A stretch of DNA of 64,000 bases from positions 186,001 to 250,000 of the forward strand of contig JACRJO010000032.1 in the NCBI GenBank assembly GCA_016219985.1, read 5' to 3'. Numbering within the stretch: position 1 is the stretch's first letter; each line of letters starts with the position of its first letter. Position numbers and translations under genes: made by a program. Below the pieces are notes generated by a model. The model was not told where the DNA came from, made no database searches, and saw nothing but the letters and a program-made list of their open reading frames with translations. Below are positions 41,995 to 53,000 of this stretch, in pieces. The DNA is from Sphingobacteriales bacterium (lineage in GTDB: Bacteria > Bacteroidota > Bacteroidia > Chitinophagales > Chitinophagaceae).

Positions 41995-42876
41995 CTATCC
42001 CTGCAAGGCCGCCGCACCGCTCACGATCTCCGTCAACTCAGTGGTAATCGCCGCCTGGCGGGCCCTGTTGTAAGAGATCTTCAGGGAGCGAAGCATCTCA
42101 TTGGCATTTTCACTGGCCTTATCCATCGCGGTCATCCGGGCTCCGTGTTCAGAGGCATTGGAATCAAGGACCGCTTTGTATAATTGGGTATTGAGGATCT
42201 TCGGCATCAGTTCGGCAATCAGCAGGTCTTTGGAAGGATCGTAGATGAAATCCGCCTTGGCCGTGCCGGCCTTCTTTTCCACCCGGGGAATGGGCAGGAA
42301 ACGCTCCACCACGAAACGCTGGGTGGCTGCGTTTTTGAACTGGCTGTACACTAATTCCACCACATCAAATTCCTTATTTTCAAAAGCGGTCATCGCTGCC
42401 TGGGCGGCTTTCTGTACGTTTTCAAAACTCAGGTGATGGAAAATATCCTTAAAAGTATCCGTTGTTTTAAAATTACTCTTTACAAAACTCTCGTAGCCTT
42501 TTTTCCCGATACTCCAGATCGCCAGGTTGCCTTTTTTCTGCTGATCCGCATATTTTTCAGCGATGGTGGACTTTGCCAGTTTAATGATATTGGCGTTGAA
42601 GGCGCCGGCTAATCCCCGGTCACTGGTAATGACAATCATCAGCACTTTTTCCACCGGGCGTTCTGCCGCCAGGCTCATGCCGGTACCGGCTTCACTGTTG
42701 CTGACAATATTGCTCAGCAATTCCTGCAGTTTCTGTGCATAAGGGCGCATCTGGACGATCGAATCCTGAGCCCGGCGCAGTTTGGCTGCACTCACCATTT
42801 TCATCGCCTTGGTGATCTGCTGGGTGCTTTGTACTGATTTGATCCGGTTACGAACCTCTTTTAACTGACCTGCCAT
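41995..42876 (-). CDS. atpG: ATP synthase F1 subunit gamma
   Basis: A 293-residue gamma subunit, the central rotor stalk of F1. The N-terminal helix is typical (LKEVRNRIKSVQSTQQITKA, MKMVSAAKLRRAQ), followed by VLMIVITSDRGLAGAFNANI. The C-terminal helix is characteristic (EHGARMTAMDKASENANEML, ISYNRARQAAITTELTEIVS). No other ATP synthase genes flank it: the gene upstream is a lipoprotein and the gene downstream is scpB. It has its own -7 element (TACCTTTG, minus strand 42898-42905) and its own terminator, so it is a single-gene transcript apart from the rest of the atp genes. Confidence 0.95.
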   Translation of the reverse strand: MAGQLKEVRNRIKSVQSTQQITKAMKMVSAAKLRRAQDSIVQMRPYAQKLQELLSNIVSNSEAGTGMSLAAERPVEKVLMIVITSDRGLAGAFNANIIKLAKSTIAEKYADQQKKGNLAIWSIGKKGYESFVKSNFKTTDTFKDIFHHLSFENVQKAAQAAMTAFENKEFDVVELVYSQFKNAATQRFVVERFLPIPRVEKKAGTAKADFIYDPSKDLLIAELMPKILNTQLYKAVLDSNASEHGARMTAMDKASENANEMLRSLKISYNRARQAAITTELTEIVSGAAALQG

Positions 42877-42897
42877 AAATCGTGCTTAAATTGGCCG

Positions 42898-42905
42898 CAA
42901 AGGTA
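42898..42905 (-). promoter_or_regulatory. -7 element of the atpG promoter
   Basis: Minus-strand TACCTTTG, matching TAnnTTTG, 21 nt upstream of the atpG ATG. Confidence 0.62.
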
Positions 42906-43082
42906 AGGGCCGGCGACTAAAAATCCATCTACATTTTTTGAACGGATCCGGTGGCAGACAGCTGCCTTCAATAATGGAAAATAAACCCCGTCTTTAGTGT
43001 TAACACACTGGTTATTACCCGCGCCGGCGGTGGTTTTGTTTTTCCCCTGACGAACCGGCGCCAGGGAATCCATACCGGGGAC

Positions 43083-43796
43083 TCAATCCCTCAAAAAGAA
43101 TTCCCGCCTGAGCAGGTAACTGATGGACAGTTTTCCGGCAGCCCCGGAGCCTGTTTTGAGCGGGGTTTCAAACTCCCGCAGCAGGAGCAACTGAACCGGC
43201 CCGCTGACCAGGGTGCTGAAATCCCCGGCCCTGATAACCAGCCGGCCCTCCCGGACGGTATCCAGCCGGTTGATTCCCTCGCTGCTGAATAATGTATCTG
43301 TGGCGATCACCCGTACATAATCTTCCTCATGCAATCCCGTTAACCCGAGTTCCAGGTCTTCCCGTTCTACGGTATCGGGCAGACCGGCGACCAGCCCCAT
43401 CGGGTAGAACTCAAACCCCTGCTCGTACATTTTCCTTCCCTTATCCTGCAGGAGTATCTTATGGCTGCCCTCAAATTCTTCTATCGGTTTATGCAATTCA
43501 TAAAAACTGCCGGTCAGCCTGGAACTGTCCGGCATAAGTTTTTCCCCATCCAGGTACACATCGGCCCCCGCCGGAAGAGTAAGCGGCATTCCTTCCTCCC
43601 CGTTACGGAAGCGGAGCAGTACGGTGAGTTTATCATCCCCCTCCTCTGCATTGACCTGGCAATCGAAATAAAGCGCCCCTGCTTCCGGGATGACCGCGGT
43701 CTTTTTATCTTTCCCCGAACAGGAATTAAACAATAGCCCGCCGGTTAAAATAATAACGATGACCCATAAACGATATGTGAGGTCTTCCCTGTTCAT
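43083..43796 (-). CDS. Predicted lipoprotein, unknown function
   Basis: A 237-residue protein not recognised as a named family. After a short charged start (MNREDLTYR) comes a hydrophobic stretch (LWVIVIILTGGLLFNSCSG) with a lipobox-like Cys, fitting a lipoprotein signal. The mature part is beta-rich and acidic, with LTVLLRFRNGEEGMPLTLPA, VYLDGEKLMPDSSRLTGSFY and LVIRAGDFSTLVSGPVQLLL, reminiscent of an exported beta-sandwich. It ends SISYLLRREFFLRD. An alternative start four codons upstream exists. It lies upstream of atpG in the same direction but is separated by about 200 bases that include the atpG promoter. Confidence 0.7.
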   Translation of the reverse strand: MNREDLTYRLWVIVIILTGGLLFNSCSGKDKKTAVIPEAGALYFDCQVNAEEGDDKLTVLLRFRNGEEGMPLTLPAGADVYLDGEKLMPDSSRLTGSFYELHKPIEEFEGSHKILLQDKGRKMYEQGFEFYPMGLVAGLPDTVEREDLELGLTGLHEEDYVRVIATDTLFSSEGINRLDTVREGRLVIRAGDFSTLVSGPVQLLLLREFETPLKTGSGAAGKLSISYLLRREFFLRD

Positions 43797-43808
43797 TGCA
43801 GAAAGCAA

Positions 43809-44120
43809 ATTACATTAAAGAAGGACTCCCGCCACGATTTTAATAACCTTGTTCAGTACAGTGGCAACCGGGTGTTCAGAACCATCGTCCTTTCTCGGGA
43901 TGACTGGTTTCGGTGTCCTGTTATTTAATAATCAGGTAACGGCTGTTGGCAGAAAGGTCAATGCGCGGATGTAAAACGGGCAGTACCGGCTCCTTTCAAA
44001 CCCGTCCTGGCCGAACCCGGGTAACCCGAAAACAACCGGGCCCGCTAAAATCCGGCTGTCCCGGCTCCTGAACCAGGGGGAAACAGCGGACCGGCTGATA
44101 GTAAACTCCCAACTAAGACT
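43809..44120. other. Gene-free region upstream of secA
   Basis: A GC-rich stretch with inverted words such as CCGGGTAACCCG and GGCTCC/GGAGCC. A 76-codon minus-strand frame exists but has no recognisable product. Confidence 0.4.
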
Positions 44121-44128
44121 TATCTTTG
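44121..44128 (+). promoter_or_regulatory. -7 element upstream of secA
   Basis: TATCTTTG matches TAnnTTTG and would give a leader of about 110 nt before the secA ATG, long for this window. Confidence 0.55.
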
Positions 44129-44241
44129 CCGCCCCCGGTAAAACCGGAATATTCCCTGTCAAAATGGCCTGTAATCTTAATGTAGCACCGTTTTTGACAA
44201 AACAAACCGTTATTAATCAATAATATTTTAATAAAACAACC

Positions 44242-47200
44242 ATGCTTGGTTTCATTCAGAAAATTTTTGGCGGCAGCAAGTCAGAGAAGGATGTGAAAAA
44301 GATTGAACCCTATGTTGCCAAAATCAACCAGTTTTTTGTCTCTTACCAATCCCTGAACAATGATCAGCTTCGCCATAAAACCCAGGAGTTCCGGGCAAGG
44401 ATCAAAGAGCACCTGGCCGGGATTGATGCCGAAATCGCGGAGAGAAACGCAGCTGCAGAGGCATTGCCTTTTAATGACCTGCTGGGCAAGGATGCCATTT
44501 ACCAGGAAGTGGACAAACTGAAAAAGGACCGGGACAAGAAGATAGAAGAAGTCCTGGAAGAAATCTTACCCGAAGCATTCGCCGTGGTAAAAGAAACCGC
44601 CCGCCGTTTTAAGGAAAATACGGAGATCGTGTCCACGGCCACCCAACTGGACCGTGACCTGAGTGTAAAAAAGGATTATATCACTATTGAGGGGGACAAG
44701 TCCATTTTTAAAAATACCTGGACGGCCGGTGGGGGCCAGGTTACCTGGAACATGGTCCACTATGATGTGCAGCTGATTGGTGGCGTGGTGCTGCACCAGG
44801 GAAAAATTGCTGAGATGGCCACGGGGGAAGGTAAAACCCTTGTATCCACCCTGCCGTCTTACCTGAATGCATTGCCCGGGGAAGGGGTGCATATCGTAAC
44901 CGTGAACGATTACCTGGCCCGCCGCGACCAGGAATGGAACGGAACTATTTTTGAATGGCTGGGTATTACGGTTGATTGTATTGATAAACACCAGCCCAAC
45001 AGCGAAGAAAGAAGAAAAGCCTACCTGGCCGATATCACCTATGGTACCAATAACGAATTTGGTTTCGACTACCTGCGGGATAATATGGTGCACACCCCCG
45101 AGGAAATGGTACAACGCAAACACCATTATGCCATGGTGGATGAAGTGGACTCCGTGCTGATCGATGATGCCAGGACGCCGCTGATCATTTCCGGTCCCGT
45201 GCCGAAAGGGGAAGACCAGCAGTTCCATATTCACAAACCCCGGATCCAGCAACTGGTGCAGGAGCAGGAACGCATCATCCGGAATGGATTGATTGAAGCC
45301 AAGAAACGGTTTGCAGAAGGAGACGATGATCCCAAAACCGGCGGGCTGCACCTCTTCCGCGCATACCGGGGCCTGCCCAAATACGGGCCAGTGATCAAAT
45401 TCCTGAGTGAACCCGGGGTTAAAGTGAAAATGCAGAAAGCGGAAAATTATTACCTGCAGGACCAGCAGCGCAATATGCAGATAGTGGATGATGAGCTGCT
45501 CTTCCATATTGATGAAAAAAACAATTCCGTGGAGCTGACCGACAAGGGACTGGCGATGATCACCCGTAGCGGTGAAGACCCGGAATTCTTTGTATTGCCG
45601 GATATCGGGGTCAGACTGGCGGAAGTGGAAAAAAGCGCTTCCACGGCCGATGAGAAACTGCAGCTGAAAGAAACCATCCTCAATGATTATGCGCAGAAAG
45701 CAGACCGCATCCATACGGTCCAGCAATTATTAAAAGCCTATACACTCTTCGATAAGGATGTGGAATACGTGGTGATGGATGGTGCGATCAAGATCGTGGA
45801 CGAACAAACCGGCCGTATCCTGGATGGCCGCCGTTATTCAGACGGCCTGCACCAGGCCATTGAAGCCAAGGAAAATGTGAAGATCGAGGCCGCTACCCAG
45901 ACCTATGCCACGATCACCCTGCAGAACTACTTCCGGATGTACCACAAACTGGCGGGTATGACCGGAACCGCGGAAACAGAAGCGGCGGAGTTGTGGAGTA
46001 TCTACAAGCTGGATGTGGTGAGCATCCCCACCAATATTAAAATGATCCGGAATGACAAACAGGATCTTGTTTATAAAACAAAAAGGGAAAAATACAAATC
46101 CGTTATTGATGAGATAGAAGCCCTGCGGAATGCAGGCCGCCCCTGCCTTGTGGGTACCACTTCGGTGGAAGTAAGTGAACTCCTTAGCCGGATGCTGCAG
46201 CAAAAAAAGATCCCGCATAATGTACTTAACGCGAAACAACACGCCAAAGAAGCCCAGGTGGTCGCCGAAGCTGGTTTGCCCGGGGCGGTAACTATCGCCA
46301 CCAATATGGCCGGCCGGGGTACGGATATCAAGCTCGGGCCCGGTGTAAAAGAAGCGGGCGGACTGGCCATTATCGGTACGGAGCGGCACGAAAGCCGCCG
46401 GGTGGACCGCCAGCTCCGGGGTCGTGCCGGCCGCCAGGGTGACCCGGGATCCTCCCAGTTCTATGTATCACTGGAAGATGACCTGATGCGCATGTTCGGC
46501 AGTGAGCGCATTGCCTCGCTGATGGATAAACTTGGTTACAAGGAAGGCGATGTGATCCAGCACAGCATGATCAGCAACAGTATCCAGCGGGCGCAAAAGA
46601 AAGTGGAAGAAAACAATTTCGGCATCCGGAAACGCCTGCTCGAATACGATGACGTGATGAACATGCAGCGGAATGCTGTTTACAAAAGAAGAAACCACGC
46701 CCTCTTCGGGGAACGGCTGGCCCTGGACATTGACACTTCCTTCTCCGCCATGGCCGAGGGACTGGTAAGTTCCTTCCGTGAACAGGAAGACTTCGAGGGT
46801 TTCCGCATGTCCTGCATTGTGAACTTCGGCCTCGACACCAGCATCACGGAAGAAGACTTCAAAAAAACTGACCTGAATAAACTGATTGACCAGTTGTACA
46901 CCGAAGCCACGGAACGGTACACCCTGCACAAGGAAGATATCCATAAACAGGCCATCCCGGTATTTAAAAATATCCGTCTGACACAGGGCAGTCATATCGA
47001 AAATGTGGTAGTGCCCTTTACCGACGGACGCAAGGGACTGAATGTGCTGACCAACCTCGACAAGACCCTGCAGACAAATGGGGTGGAACTCAGCAATGCG
47101 CTGGAAAAAACAATCACCCTGGCGGTGATCGATGACTCCTGGAAAGAGCACCTGCGGGCCATGGACGACCTGAAGCAAAGTGTACAGACCGCCTACCTGG

Positions 47201-47538
47201 AACAAAAAGATCCGCTGGTGATCTATAAGATGGAAGCGTACAACCAATTCCGGAATATGAACGCGGATGTAAACAAGGATATCGTTTCCTTCCTGAGCCA
47301 TTCCTCCCTCCCGATCCAGCAGGAAAACGCCCAGCTGAAAGAAGGACGCCAGCAAAAGACGGATATGAGTAATATGAGGGCCAATAAAGAAGAAGTGGAT
47401 GCCACCGGTGATGATTATGCGGCCAATGAAAAGGATAAACTGGTACCGGTAACTGTCGGGCCGAAGATCGGCCGGAACGATCCCTGTCCCTGCGGCAGCG
47501 GCAAGAAATACAAACATTGCCACGGGAAAGATGCCTGA
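44242..47538 (+). CDS. secA: Preprotein translocase ATPase SecA
   Basis: A 1098-residue motor that drives unfolded preproteins through SecYEG. Visible features are Walker A in [35 protein letters not shown], Walker [21 protein letters not shown], the preprotein-binding region, [32 protein letters not shown], and [20 protein letters not shown] of the second helicase domain. The C-terminus ends with an intact zinc motif, [19 protein letters not shown]. The length and an insertion around residues 320-440 are typical of Bacteroidota SecA, longer than the E. coli protein. A terminator follows. Confidence 0.96.
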   Translation: MLGFIQKIFGGSKSEKDVKKIEPYVAKINQFFVSYQSLNNDQLRHKTQEFRARIKEHLAGIDAEIAERNAAAEALPFNDLLGKDAIYQEVDKLKKDRDKKIEEVLEEILPEAFAVVKETARRFKENTEIVSTATQLDRDLSVKKDYITIEGDKSIFKNTWTAGGGQVTWNMVHYDVQLIGGVVLHQGKIAEMATGEGKTLVSTLPSYLNALPGEGVHIVTVNDYLARRDQEWNGTIFEWLGITVDCIDKHQPNSEERRKAYLADITYGTNNEFGFDYLRDNMVHTPEEMVQRKHHYAMVDEVDSVLIDDARTPLIISGPVPKGEDQQFHIHKPRIQQLVQEQERIIRNGLIEAKKRFAEGDDDPKTGGLHLFRAYRGLPKYGPVIKFLSEPGVKVKMQKAENYYLQDQQRNMQIVDDELLFHIDEKNNSVELTDKGLAMITRSGEDPEFFVLPDIGVRLAEVEKSASTADEKLQLKETILNDYAQKADRIHTVQQLLKAYTLFDKDVEYVVMDGAIKIVDEQTGRILDGRRYSDGLHQAIEAKENVKIEAATQTYATITLQNYFRMYHKLAGMTGTAETEAAELWSIYKLDVVSIPTNIKMIRNDKQDLVYKTKREKYKSVIDEIEALRNAGRPCLVGTTSVEVSELLSRMLQQKKIPHNVLNAKQHAKEAQVVAEAGLPGAVTIATNMAGRGTDIKLGPGVKEAGGLAIIGTERHESRRVDRQLRGRAGRQGDPGSSQFYVSLEDDLMRMFGSERIASLMDKLGYKEGDVIQHSMISNSIQRAQKKVEENNFGIRKRLLEYDDVMNMQRNAVYKRRNHALFGERLALDIDTSFSAMAEGLVSSFREQEDFEGFRMSCIVNFGLDTSITEEDFKKTDLNKLIDQLYTEATERYTLHKEDIHKQAIPVFKNIRLTQGSHIENVVVPFTDGRKGLNVLTNLDKTLQTNGVELSNALEKTITLAVIDDSWKEHLRAMDDLKQSVQTAYLEQKDPLVIYKMEAYNQFRNMNADVNKDIVSFLSHSSLPIQQENAQLKEGRQQKTDMSNMRANKEEVDATGDDYAANEKDKLVPVTVGPKIGRNDPCPCGSGKKYKHCHGKDA

Positions 47539-47570
47539 TCAATAGAAAGGATAAACTATATTCAATGACG

Positions 47571-47597
47571 AAGCCAGGTGAAAGCCTGGCTTTTTTA
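47571..47597 (+). terminator. Terminator after secA
   Basis: AAGCCAGG / CCTGGCTT stem, 6-nt loop, T-run, 32 bases past the stop. Confidence 0.92.
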
Positions 47598-47607
47598 TTA
47601 CTTATTG

Positions 47608-47740
47608 TACCCACTGCCCACTTCCAACTAACTACTCCCACTATCCCGAAGAATACGAAATACCCTCCTATTCCAGATGATCCTTAGAACGCCCCATTCA
47701 CCACCTGCCTGCCGGCAGGCAGGTTCACCACTCACCATTC
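47608..47740. repeat. Heptamer tracts and a palindrome between 7-bp direct repeats
   Basis: A tract of NNCCCAC-like heptamers at 47608-47642 (TACCCAC, TGCCCAC, TTCCAAC, TAACTAC, TCCCACT). At 47704-47723 lies a perfect 20-bp palindrome, CCTGCCTGCC followed by its complement. It is flanked on each side by TTCACCA (47697-47703 and 47724-47730), and a further heptamer CTCACCA follows. Confidence 0.88.
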
Positions 47741-47782
47741 CCATATTACGTTATCTTTAAGGGAACCAAAAACCGGCGGTAC

Positions 47783-48655
47783 ATGTACAGAACCACTAAA
47801 AAGAAAGTGCACGGGCTGCTTCATCCCGAGATCGTCGGGGACAAGCGCTGGGACAAGATCATCAATATCTTCATCATTATCCTGATCATACTGAATGTGA
47901 TCGCCGTGATGCTGGAAACGGTTCCCTCCTTCCACGATGAATACCGGGAGCAGCAGTTCTTCCGATATTTCGACCTGGTATCGGTTCTTATTTTCACCAT
48001 CGAATATGTACTGCGTGTCTGGAGCAGCAATCATGAACCGAAATACAAAGGCCGCTTCCGGGGACGTCTCCGTTACATTCTTTCCCCGGGAGCCCTGATT
48101 GATCTGCTCGCCATCCTGCCCTTTTACCTGCATGCCCTGGTCGGTTTTGATCTACGGGTATTGCGGATGCTCCGGCTCATGCGTTTTTTCCGGCTTTTCA
48201 GGCTCACGGCCTATATGAAGTCGGCCCACCTGATCACTAATGTTTTCAAAAAAAGGTTCAACGAATTATTGCTGAGCCTGGTGCTGGTTGTTTTCCTGAT
48301 CATCATTGCTTCCTGCGCTATCTATTTCGCGGAGCACCTTCACCCGGTAAATCAATACAAGTTCACCAGCATCCCGGCCACGATCTGGTGGGCCGTGGTC
48401 ACGCTTACCACCACCGGATATGGTGACATGTATCCCATGACTGATGCCGGCAAGGCCATGGCCATGCTGATCATGCTGACCGGGGTTGCCTTTTTTGCTT
48501 TACCGGCCGGTATCATTACCGCCGGTTTCCTGGAAGAATTCCGGCTGACCCGTGTACGCAAAACCCACCGTTGTCCTCATTGCGGTGAACCGGTTGAACT
48601 GGACGAGCACAACCACCCTACTGACAATAAGGATCACGGACAGGCCTCCCGCTAA
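47783..48655 (+). CDS. Voltage-gated potassium-type ion channel with C-terminal zinc-ribbon-like motif
   Basis: A 290-residue six-helix ion transporter. S1 to S3 lie at about 28-45, 62-80 and 104-118. The S4 voltage sensor (about 123-140) has regularly spaced arginines (LRVLRMLRLMRFFRLFRL). The pore carries the K+ selectivity filter TTTGYGD (209-215), followed by S6 with ALPAGIITAGF. The short cytoplasmic tail has a CPHCGEPVELDEHNH motif (C264, C267, H276, H278) that could bind zinc. A hairpin lies between it and the convergent amidohydrolase gene. Physiological role not known. Confidence 0.9.
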   Translation: MYRTTKKKVHGLLHPEIVGDKRWDKIINIFIIILIILNVIAVMLETVPSFHDEYREQQFFRYFDLVSVLIFTIEYVLRVWSSNHEPKYKGRFRGRLRYILSPGALIDLLAILPFYLHALVGFDLRVLRMLRLMRFFRLFRLTAYMKSAHLITNVFKKRFNELLLSLVLVVFLIIIASCAIYFAEHLHPVNQYKFTSIPATIWWAVVTLTTTGYGDMYPMTDAGKAMAMLIMLTGVAFFALPAGIITAGFLEEFRLTRVRKTHRCPHCGEPVELDEHNHPTDNKDHGQASR

Positions 48656-48657
48656 TA

Positions 48658-48692
48658 ATAATGGGCTGTCTCCGGCAAAGACAGCCCATATA
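48658..48692. terminator. Hairpin between convergent genes
   Basis: ATGGGCTGTCT / AGACAGCCCAT perfect stem with a 7-nt loop. No long T-run on the plus side, so its strength as a terminator is uncertain. Confidence 0.65.
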
Positions 48693-48711
48693 TACCGGTT
48701 ATGCCCAGCCT

Positions 48712-50046
48712 TCAAAACCCTTTCTTCTGCTTCAGCTCATACTTCTGCTCGTACCGGTCATTGAGTTGTTTTTGCTTATCATCCAGGTTCACCTTTCTTC
48801 CCTGGATAAATGCATCCGTTACATTATTAGTGGCCATATCCAGGATATCCCCGGAGCTGATGATAAAACTGGCCTCTTTACCGGGTTCGATGCTTCCGGT
48901 CTGGTCACCCACCCCCATCAGTTTGGCCGCATTCAGGGTAATAGCAGACAGGGCTTCCTCCTTCGTCAAACCGTATGCGGCGGCCGTACCGGCATTAAAG
49001 GGCAGGTTACGGCCACGGGTCTGGGGATCGTCATCCGAAATGGCAAACAATACCCCTGCTTTTTGTAAGGCGGCGGCCGTTTTGTAGGGCTGATCCACAT
49101 CATCATCGGTGGTTGTCGGCAGGCTGTGCATTTGCTGTAATACCACGGCAACATGGTGCTGTTTCAGCAGGCCGGCGATCTCCCAGCTCTCACTGGCCCC
49201 GACGATCACCATATCAAACCCGAATTCCTTTACAAAATCCAGCGCCACCAGCATCTGTTTTACCGTATTGGCATGCACATAGAATTTTTGCTTTTTAGAA
49301 AACAGGTCTTTTACAGATTCGTATTTCAGGTTTACCTCGCTATGCGCTGTTACGGCATTGTATGCTTTGGCCTCCCGGAAAAAAGTCTTCAGCTTTTCGA
49401 GTTGTTCCACGCCTTCTTTTACCGGGTCGGGTGCGGCGCCCGCATTCGGCCCACCGGGAAATCCGCTGCCCCTGCCAAAACTGGGACGCGGCATCAGGGA
49501 AGGCATAAACAAATGCATCCCCGCATCGGTTTTCAGCGAAGCGTCTTTCCAGTTCCAGGCATCCAGTTGCACCACGGAGGACGAGCCGGCCAGGAAACTT
49601 CCCTGCGGTACAATATTGGCCGCGAGGATCCCATTGGACCGAAGGGTATTGATTACCTTGGAATCCGTATTATAGGCAACAATAGAACGCACGTTGGGAT
49701 TCAGTTCCCCGATCTCCCGCGCATCATTGCTGGCCCGGACCGCACCGATTTCCACCAGGCCGAGGGAACTGACCGGGAGGATCAGGCCGGGATAGACCTG
49801 TTTGCCTTTGGCATCCACCACATCAGCCGCATCTGGCGGGATCACAATATCCTTGCCCACTTTTTCAATTTTTCCATCCCGGACCTGGATAATGCCATTT
49901 TCAATTACGGTGCCGTTGCCCACATGGATGGTGGCATTCTTAATATACATCACCCCTTTATGGGCCGGAGCCGGTAATACATTCGCCTGCGAATAACCCA
50001 CCAGGGTCGCGGCAGCCGAGAGCAGAAGGAAAAATATTTTTCTCAT
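48712..50046 (-). CDS. Exported amidohydrolase-family protein (shorter paralogue)
   Basis: A 444-residue exported protein of the imidazolonepropionase/dihydroorotase-like amidohydrolase superfamily. The signal peptide (MRKIFFLLLSAAATLVGYSQ) is followed by the composite beta-sandwich start (IKNATIHVGNGTVIENGIIQ) and the TIM-barrel part, with DAKGKQVYPGLILPVSSLGL where active members have an HxH metal motif. The usual HxH is not evident here, so it may be inactive or need its partner. It ends in an Asp-containing FAISDDDPQTR region and SIEPGKEASFIISSGDIL. It lies 22 bp downstream of the 1047-residue paralogue in one operon. Confidence 0.87.
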   Translation of the reverse strand: MRKIFFLLLSAAATLVGYSQANVLPAPAHKGVMYIKNATIHVGNGTVIENGIIQVRDGKIEKVGKDIVIPPDAADVVDAKGKQVYPGLILPVSSLGLVEIGAVRASNDAREIGELNPNVRSIVAYNTDSKVINTLRSNGILAANIVPQGSFLAGSSSVVQLDAWNWKDASLKTDAGMHLFMPSLMPRPSFGRGSGFPGGPNAGAAPDPVKEGVEQLEKLKTFFREAKAYNAVTAHSEVNLKYESVKDLFSKKQKFYVHANTVKQMLVALDFVKEFGFDMVIVGASESWEIAGLLKQHHVAVVLQQMHSLPTTTDDDVDQPYKTAAALQKAGVLFAISDDDPQTRGRNLPFNAGTAAAYGLTKEEALSAITLNAAKLMGVGDQTGSIEPGKEASFIISSGDILDMATNNVTDAFIQGRKVNLDDKQKQLNDRYEQKYELKQKKGF

Positions 50047-50068
50047 GTATAATAAATTTTAGTGGTTA

Positions 50069-53000
50069 TCAATCCTCAGCCTCAATAATAAGCAACCCAT
50101 GACTATGACCGTGATCACTGCAACTATGCAGGATCTCGTAAGTCGGCTGTGCCGGCAGGACGGGCATCCCGCTTTTTTTCTCCCCATTCATTTTCTGCAC
50201 CAGGCGCATTCTTTCGGCCTGCACTTCCTGTTGCAACTGCTCATCGCGCTTGCGGTCGAAATAGATGGTGCCGTCCACGATGGTGTAAAGGGATTTGGCA
50301 TAAATGCTCAGCGGATTATCCGACCAGAGCACGAGGTCCGCATCCTTGCCCACTTTAATACTGCCGACCTTCTCCTCCACATGCAGCATTTTGGCCGGGT
50401 TAATGGTAACCAGGTCCAGCGCTTCCTCTTCTGATAAGCCGCCATACTTGATCGTCTTGGCCGCCTCCTGGTTCAGCCGGCGGGCCATTTCAGCATCATC
50501 GGAATTGATCGCCACATTCAATCCCACTTTGTGCATGATCGCCGCATTGTAGGGAATGGCATCTTCCACTTCCATTTTATAGGCCCACCAGTCGGAGAAC
50601 GTTGAAGCGTTGGCGCCATGCTTCAGCATTTTATCGGCCACTTTGTAGCCTTCCAGGATATGGGTGAAGGTATTTACCTTAAATCCCATCTTATCCGCCA
50701 CTTCGATCAGGCCGGTGATCTCACTTTGTACATAGGAGTGACAGGTGATGAACCGTTTCCGGTCGAGGATCTCCACCAAGGCCTCCAGTTCCAGGTCGCG
50801 GCGGGGGGGATTTAAACCCGTCAGCGGTTTCTTCGCTTTTATCAACTGATCCCTCGCGGTCGTATAATCATCCCATTCTTTCTTGTAATCTTTTGCGCGG
50901 GTAAACGCATCCACCAGCACCTGCTCCACGCCCATCCGGGTATCCGGGTAGCGGTTATTGCCTTGTGTGGCGGCCGAACGTTTTACATTTTCCCCCAGCG
51001 CAAATTTGATGAAGCCGTCAGCCCCCTTGAACTTCATATCGGTATCGTTGGCGCCCCAGCGGAGTTTGATCAGCTGGGTCTGGCCACCGATCACATTGGC
51101 CGAACCGTGCAGGATATGCGAAGTGGTTACGCCCCCGCTCAGCTGCCGGTAGATATTGATATCATCGGGGTTCAGGTTGTCCCCGATCCGTACTTCAGAA
51201 GTTACGGACTGTGCTCCTTCATTGATCGAAGCGGCCGCAATATGCGAATGCTCGTCAATGATACCGGGAGACAGGTGCTTGCCGGTTCCATCGATCACCC
51301 GGGCATTCGGCTCATCCAGGTTCTTACCGATCGCCGCGATCTTACCATTCTTTACCAGTACATCCGTATTCTTCAATACACCTTCCTTCTCGCTGGTCCA
51401 TACAGTTGCATTTTTGATCAGCAGGGTTTCCTGCCCGGGCTGCTGCTCTTCCTCCCATCCGAACGGCAGGAAGGGGTAACTGACTTTACCAATGACCGGA
51501 GCTTCTTTTTTCTTTACACTATCCGTCTTTACTTCTGCTTCTTTTATCAATACAGCAGTCCAGGTAAGCAGGTGGCCCATAGAATCCACGCCGGTACCAT
51601 TCCATTCGGTGCCGTTACTGATCCCGCCCAGCCTGGTGGCATTGGCCGGCAGGGATGGTTCGGTCATGCCCCCGCGACCTGCAAAGCCACCGGGGCGGCG
51701 CTGCATGGTATCTGCACCCGCAGGCCGTTGCCTTTTGGGCATTGCTGCAAAACTGAGTTTCACCTGCTTGCCGTCAAAACTAAACCTGCTGACCAGGGTA
51801 TCTTTTCCCCAGATCGTGAGCGAACTGGTACTCTTTACATCCAGTGTATAATTTTCCGCTCCGGCCGGCGTATTGACGGTAAGCTGATAGGTACCGGCAA
51901 TATCACCCTCGTCTTTTACATTGTATTTAATTCCCTGCACATAATTGTACAGGATACTGGTCTTTTCGCCAAAGAGGGGACCATTGGTGATTAAAAAATT
52001 GGCCAGCTTGCCCGCATCGAGACTGCCCACTTTATCATAAATGCCCAGGGTTTGGGCAGGTATCCTGGTCAGGGCCTCCATGGCCCTTGCCTCAGTGAGA
52101 CCGTATTCCATGGCCTTGCGAAGGGCAGACCAGAAACTGCTGGTGCTGCGCAGGTCGGCGGTAGTGAGGCAAAAAGGAATTCCCGCTTTTTCAAAAGCAG
52201 CTGCATTGATGGGCGCCAGTTCCCAGTGTTTCATATCCTGCAGGGAAACAAATTTCGCATCGTTGGGATCTTCCACATCCTGTGCCTGCGGGAAATTGAG
52301 GGGCAGGATAAAAGTGGCATGGGTCGCTTTCATTTCCTGGATACGCTGGTATTCGTTTTGCCCCGCTTTGATAATGTATTGTACCCCGAATTCATCCCCG
52401 ATACGGTCGGCCCGCAGGTCATTCCATTTATCATTGGATTCGAATACCTGGGGCAGTCCCTGGTTATCATTCCAGGATTGCAGGGTGGCATTGAACCCTT
52501 CCTGGTAAGGCCTGGTCTTGTACCAGGCAGCATCCAGGTAGGTCTGGCGCAGTAAGGCGATATAACCCATCATGGAACTGGGATAGGTCTGGGTGGAAGT
52601 CCCTTTGTTGAACGAATAATGAGCGGATGCCTTTTCTTTCAGAATAACAAGGTTTTCTTTTTCATTGGCGAGGGTAACCACGGCACCCGTACCGCGGGCC
52701 ACCCCGTCCTTCACATGGGTCAGTACGGTACCGAAGCCCGCTTCCCGCATGGATTTGGCCGCAGCATCATTTACACTGAAAACCTTATATACATCCACAT
52801 CCGATTTAAGCGCCTGGTTCCAGCCATAAGGACCCTTGATGGCGGTCTCTAATTGCTGGGGCGCAAAAAAATTGAATGCCCCCGTTTGCGGCGGCTGGCG
52901 CTGGGGCGTTCCATAATCGGTGTAGATATCAATAAAAGAAGGATAAATGTATTTACCCCTGCAGTCTGTTTCCACGGCCCCCGCAGGTACCGGCAGCCCG

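Noticed and set aside
43932..44162. 76-codon minus-strand frame upstream of secA
   Set aside because: No recognisable motif, high Arg/Pro content from GC-rich DNA, and it covers the probable secA promoter.
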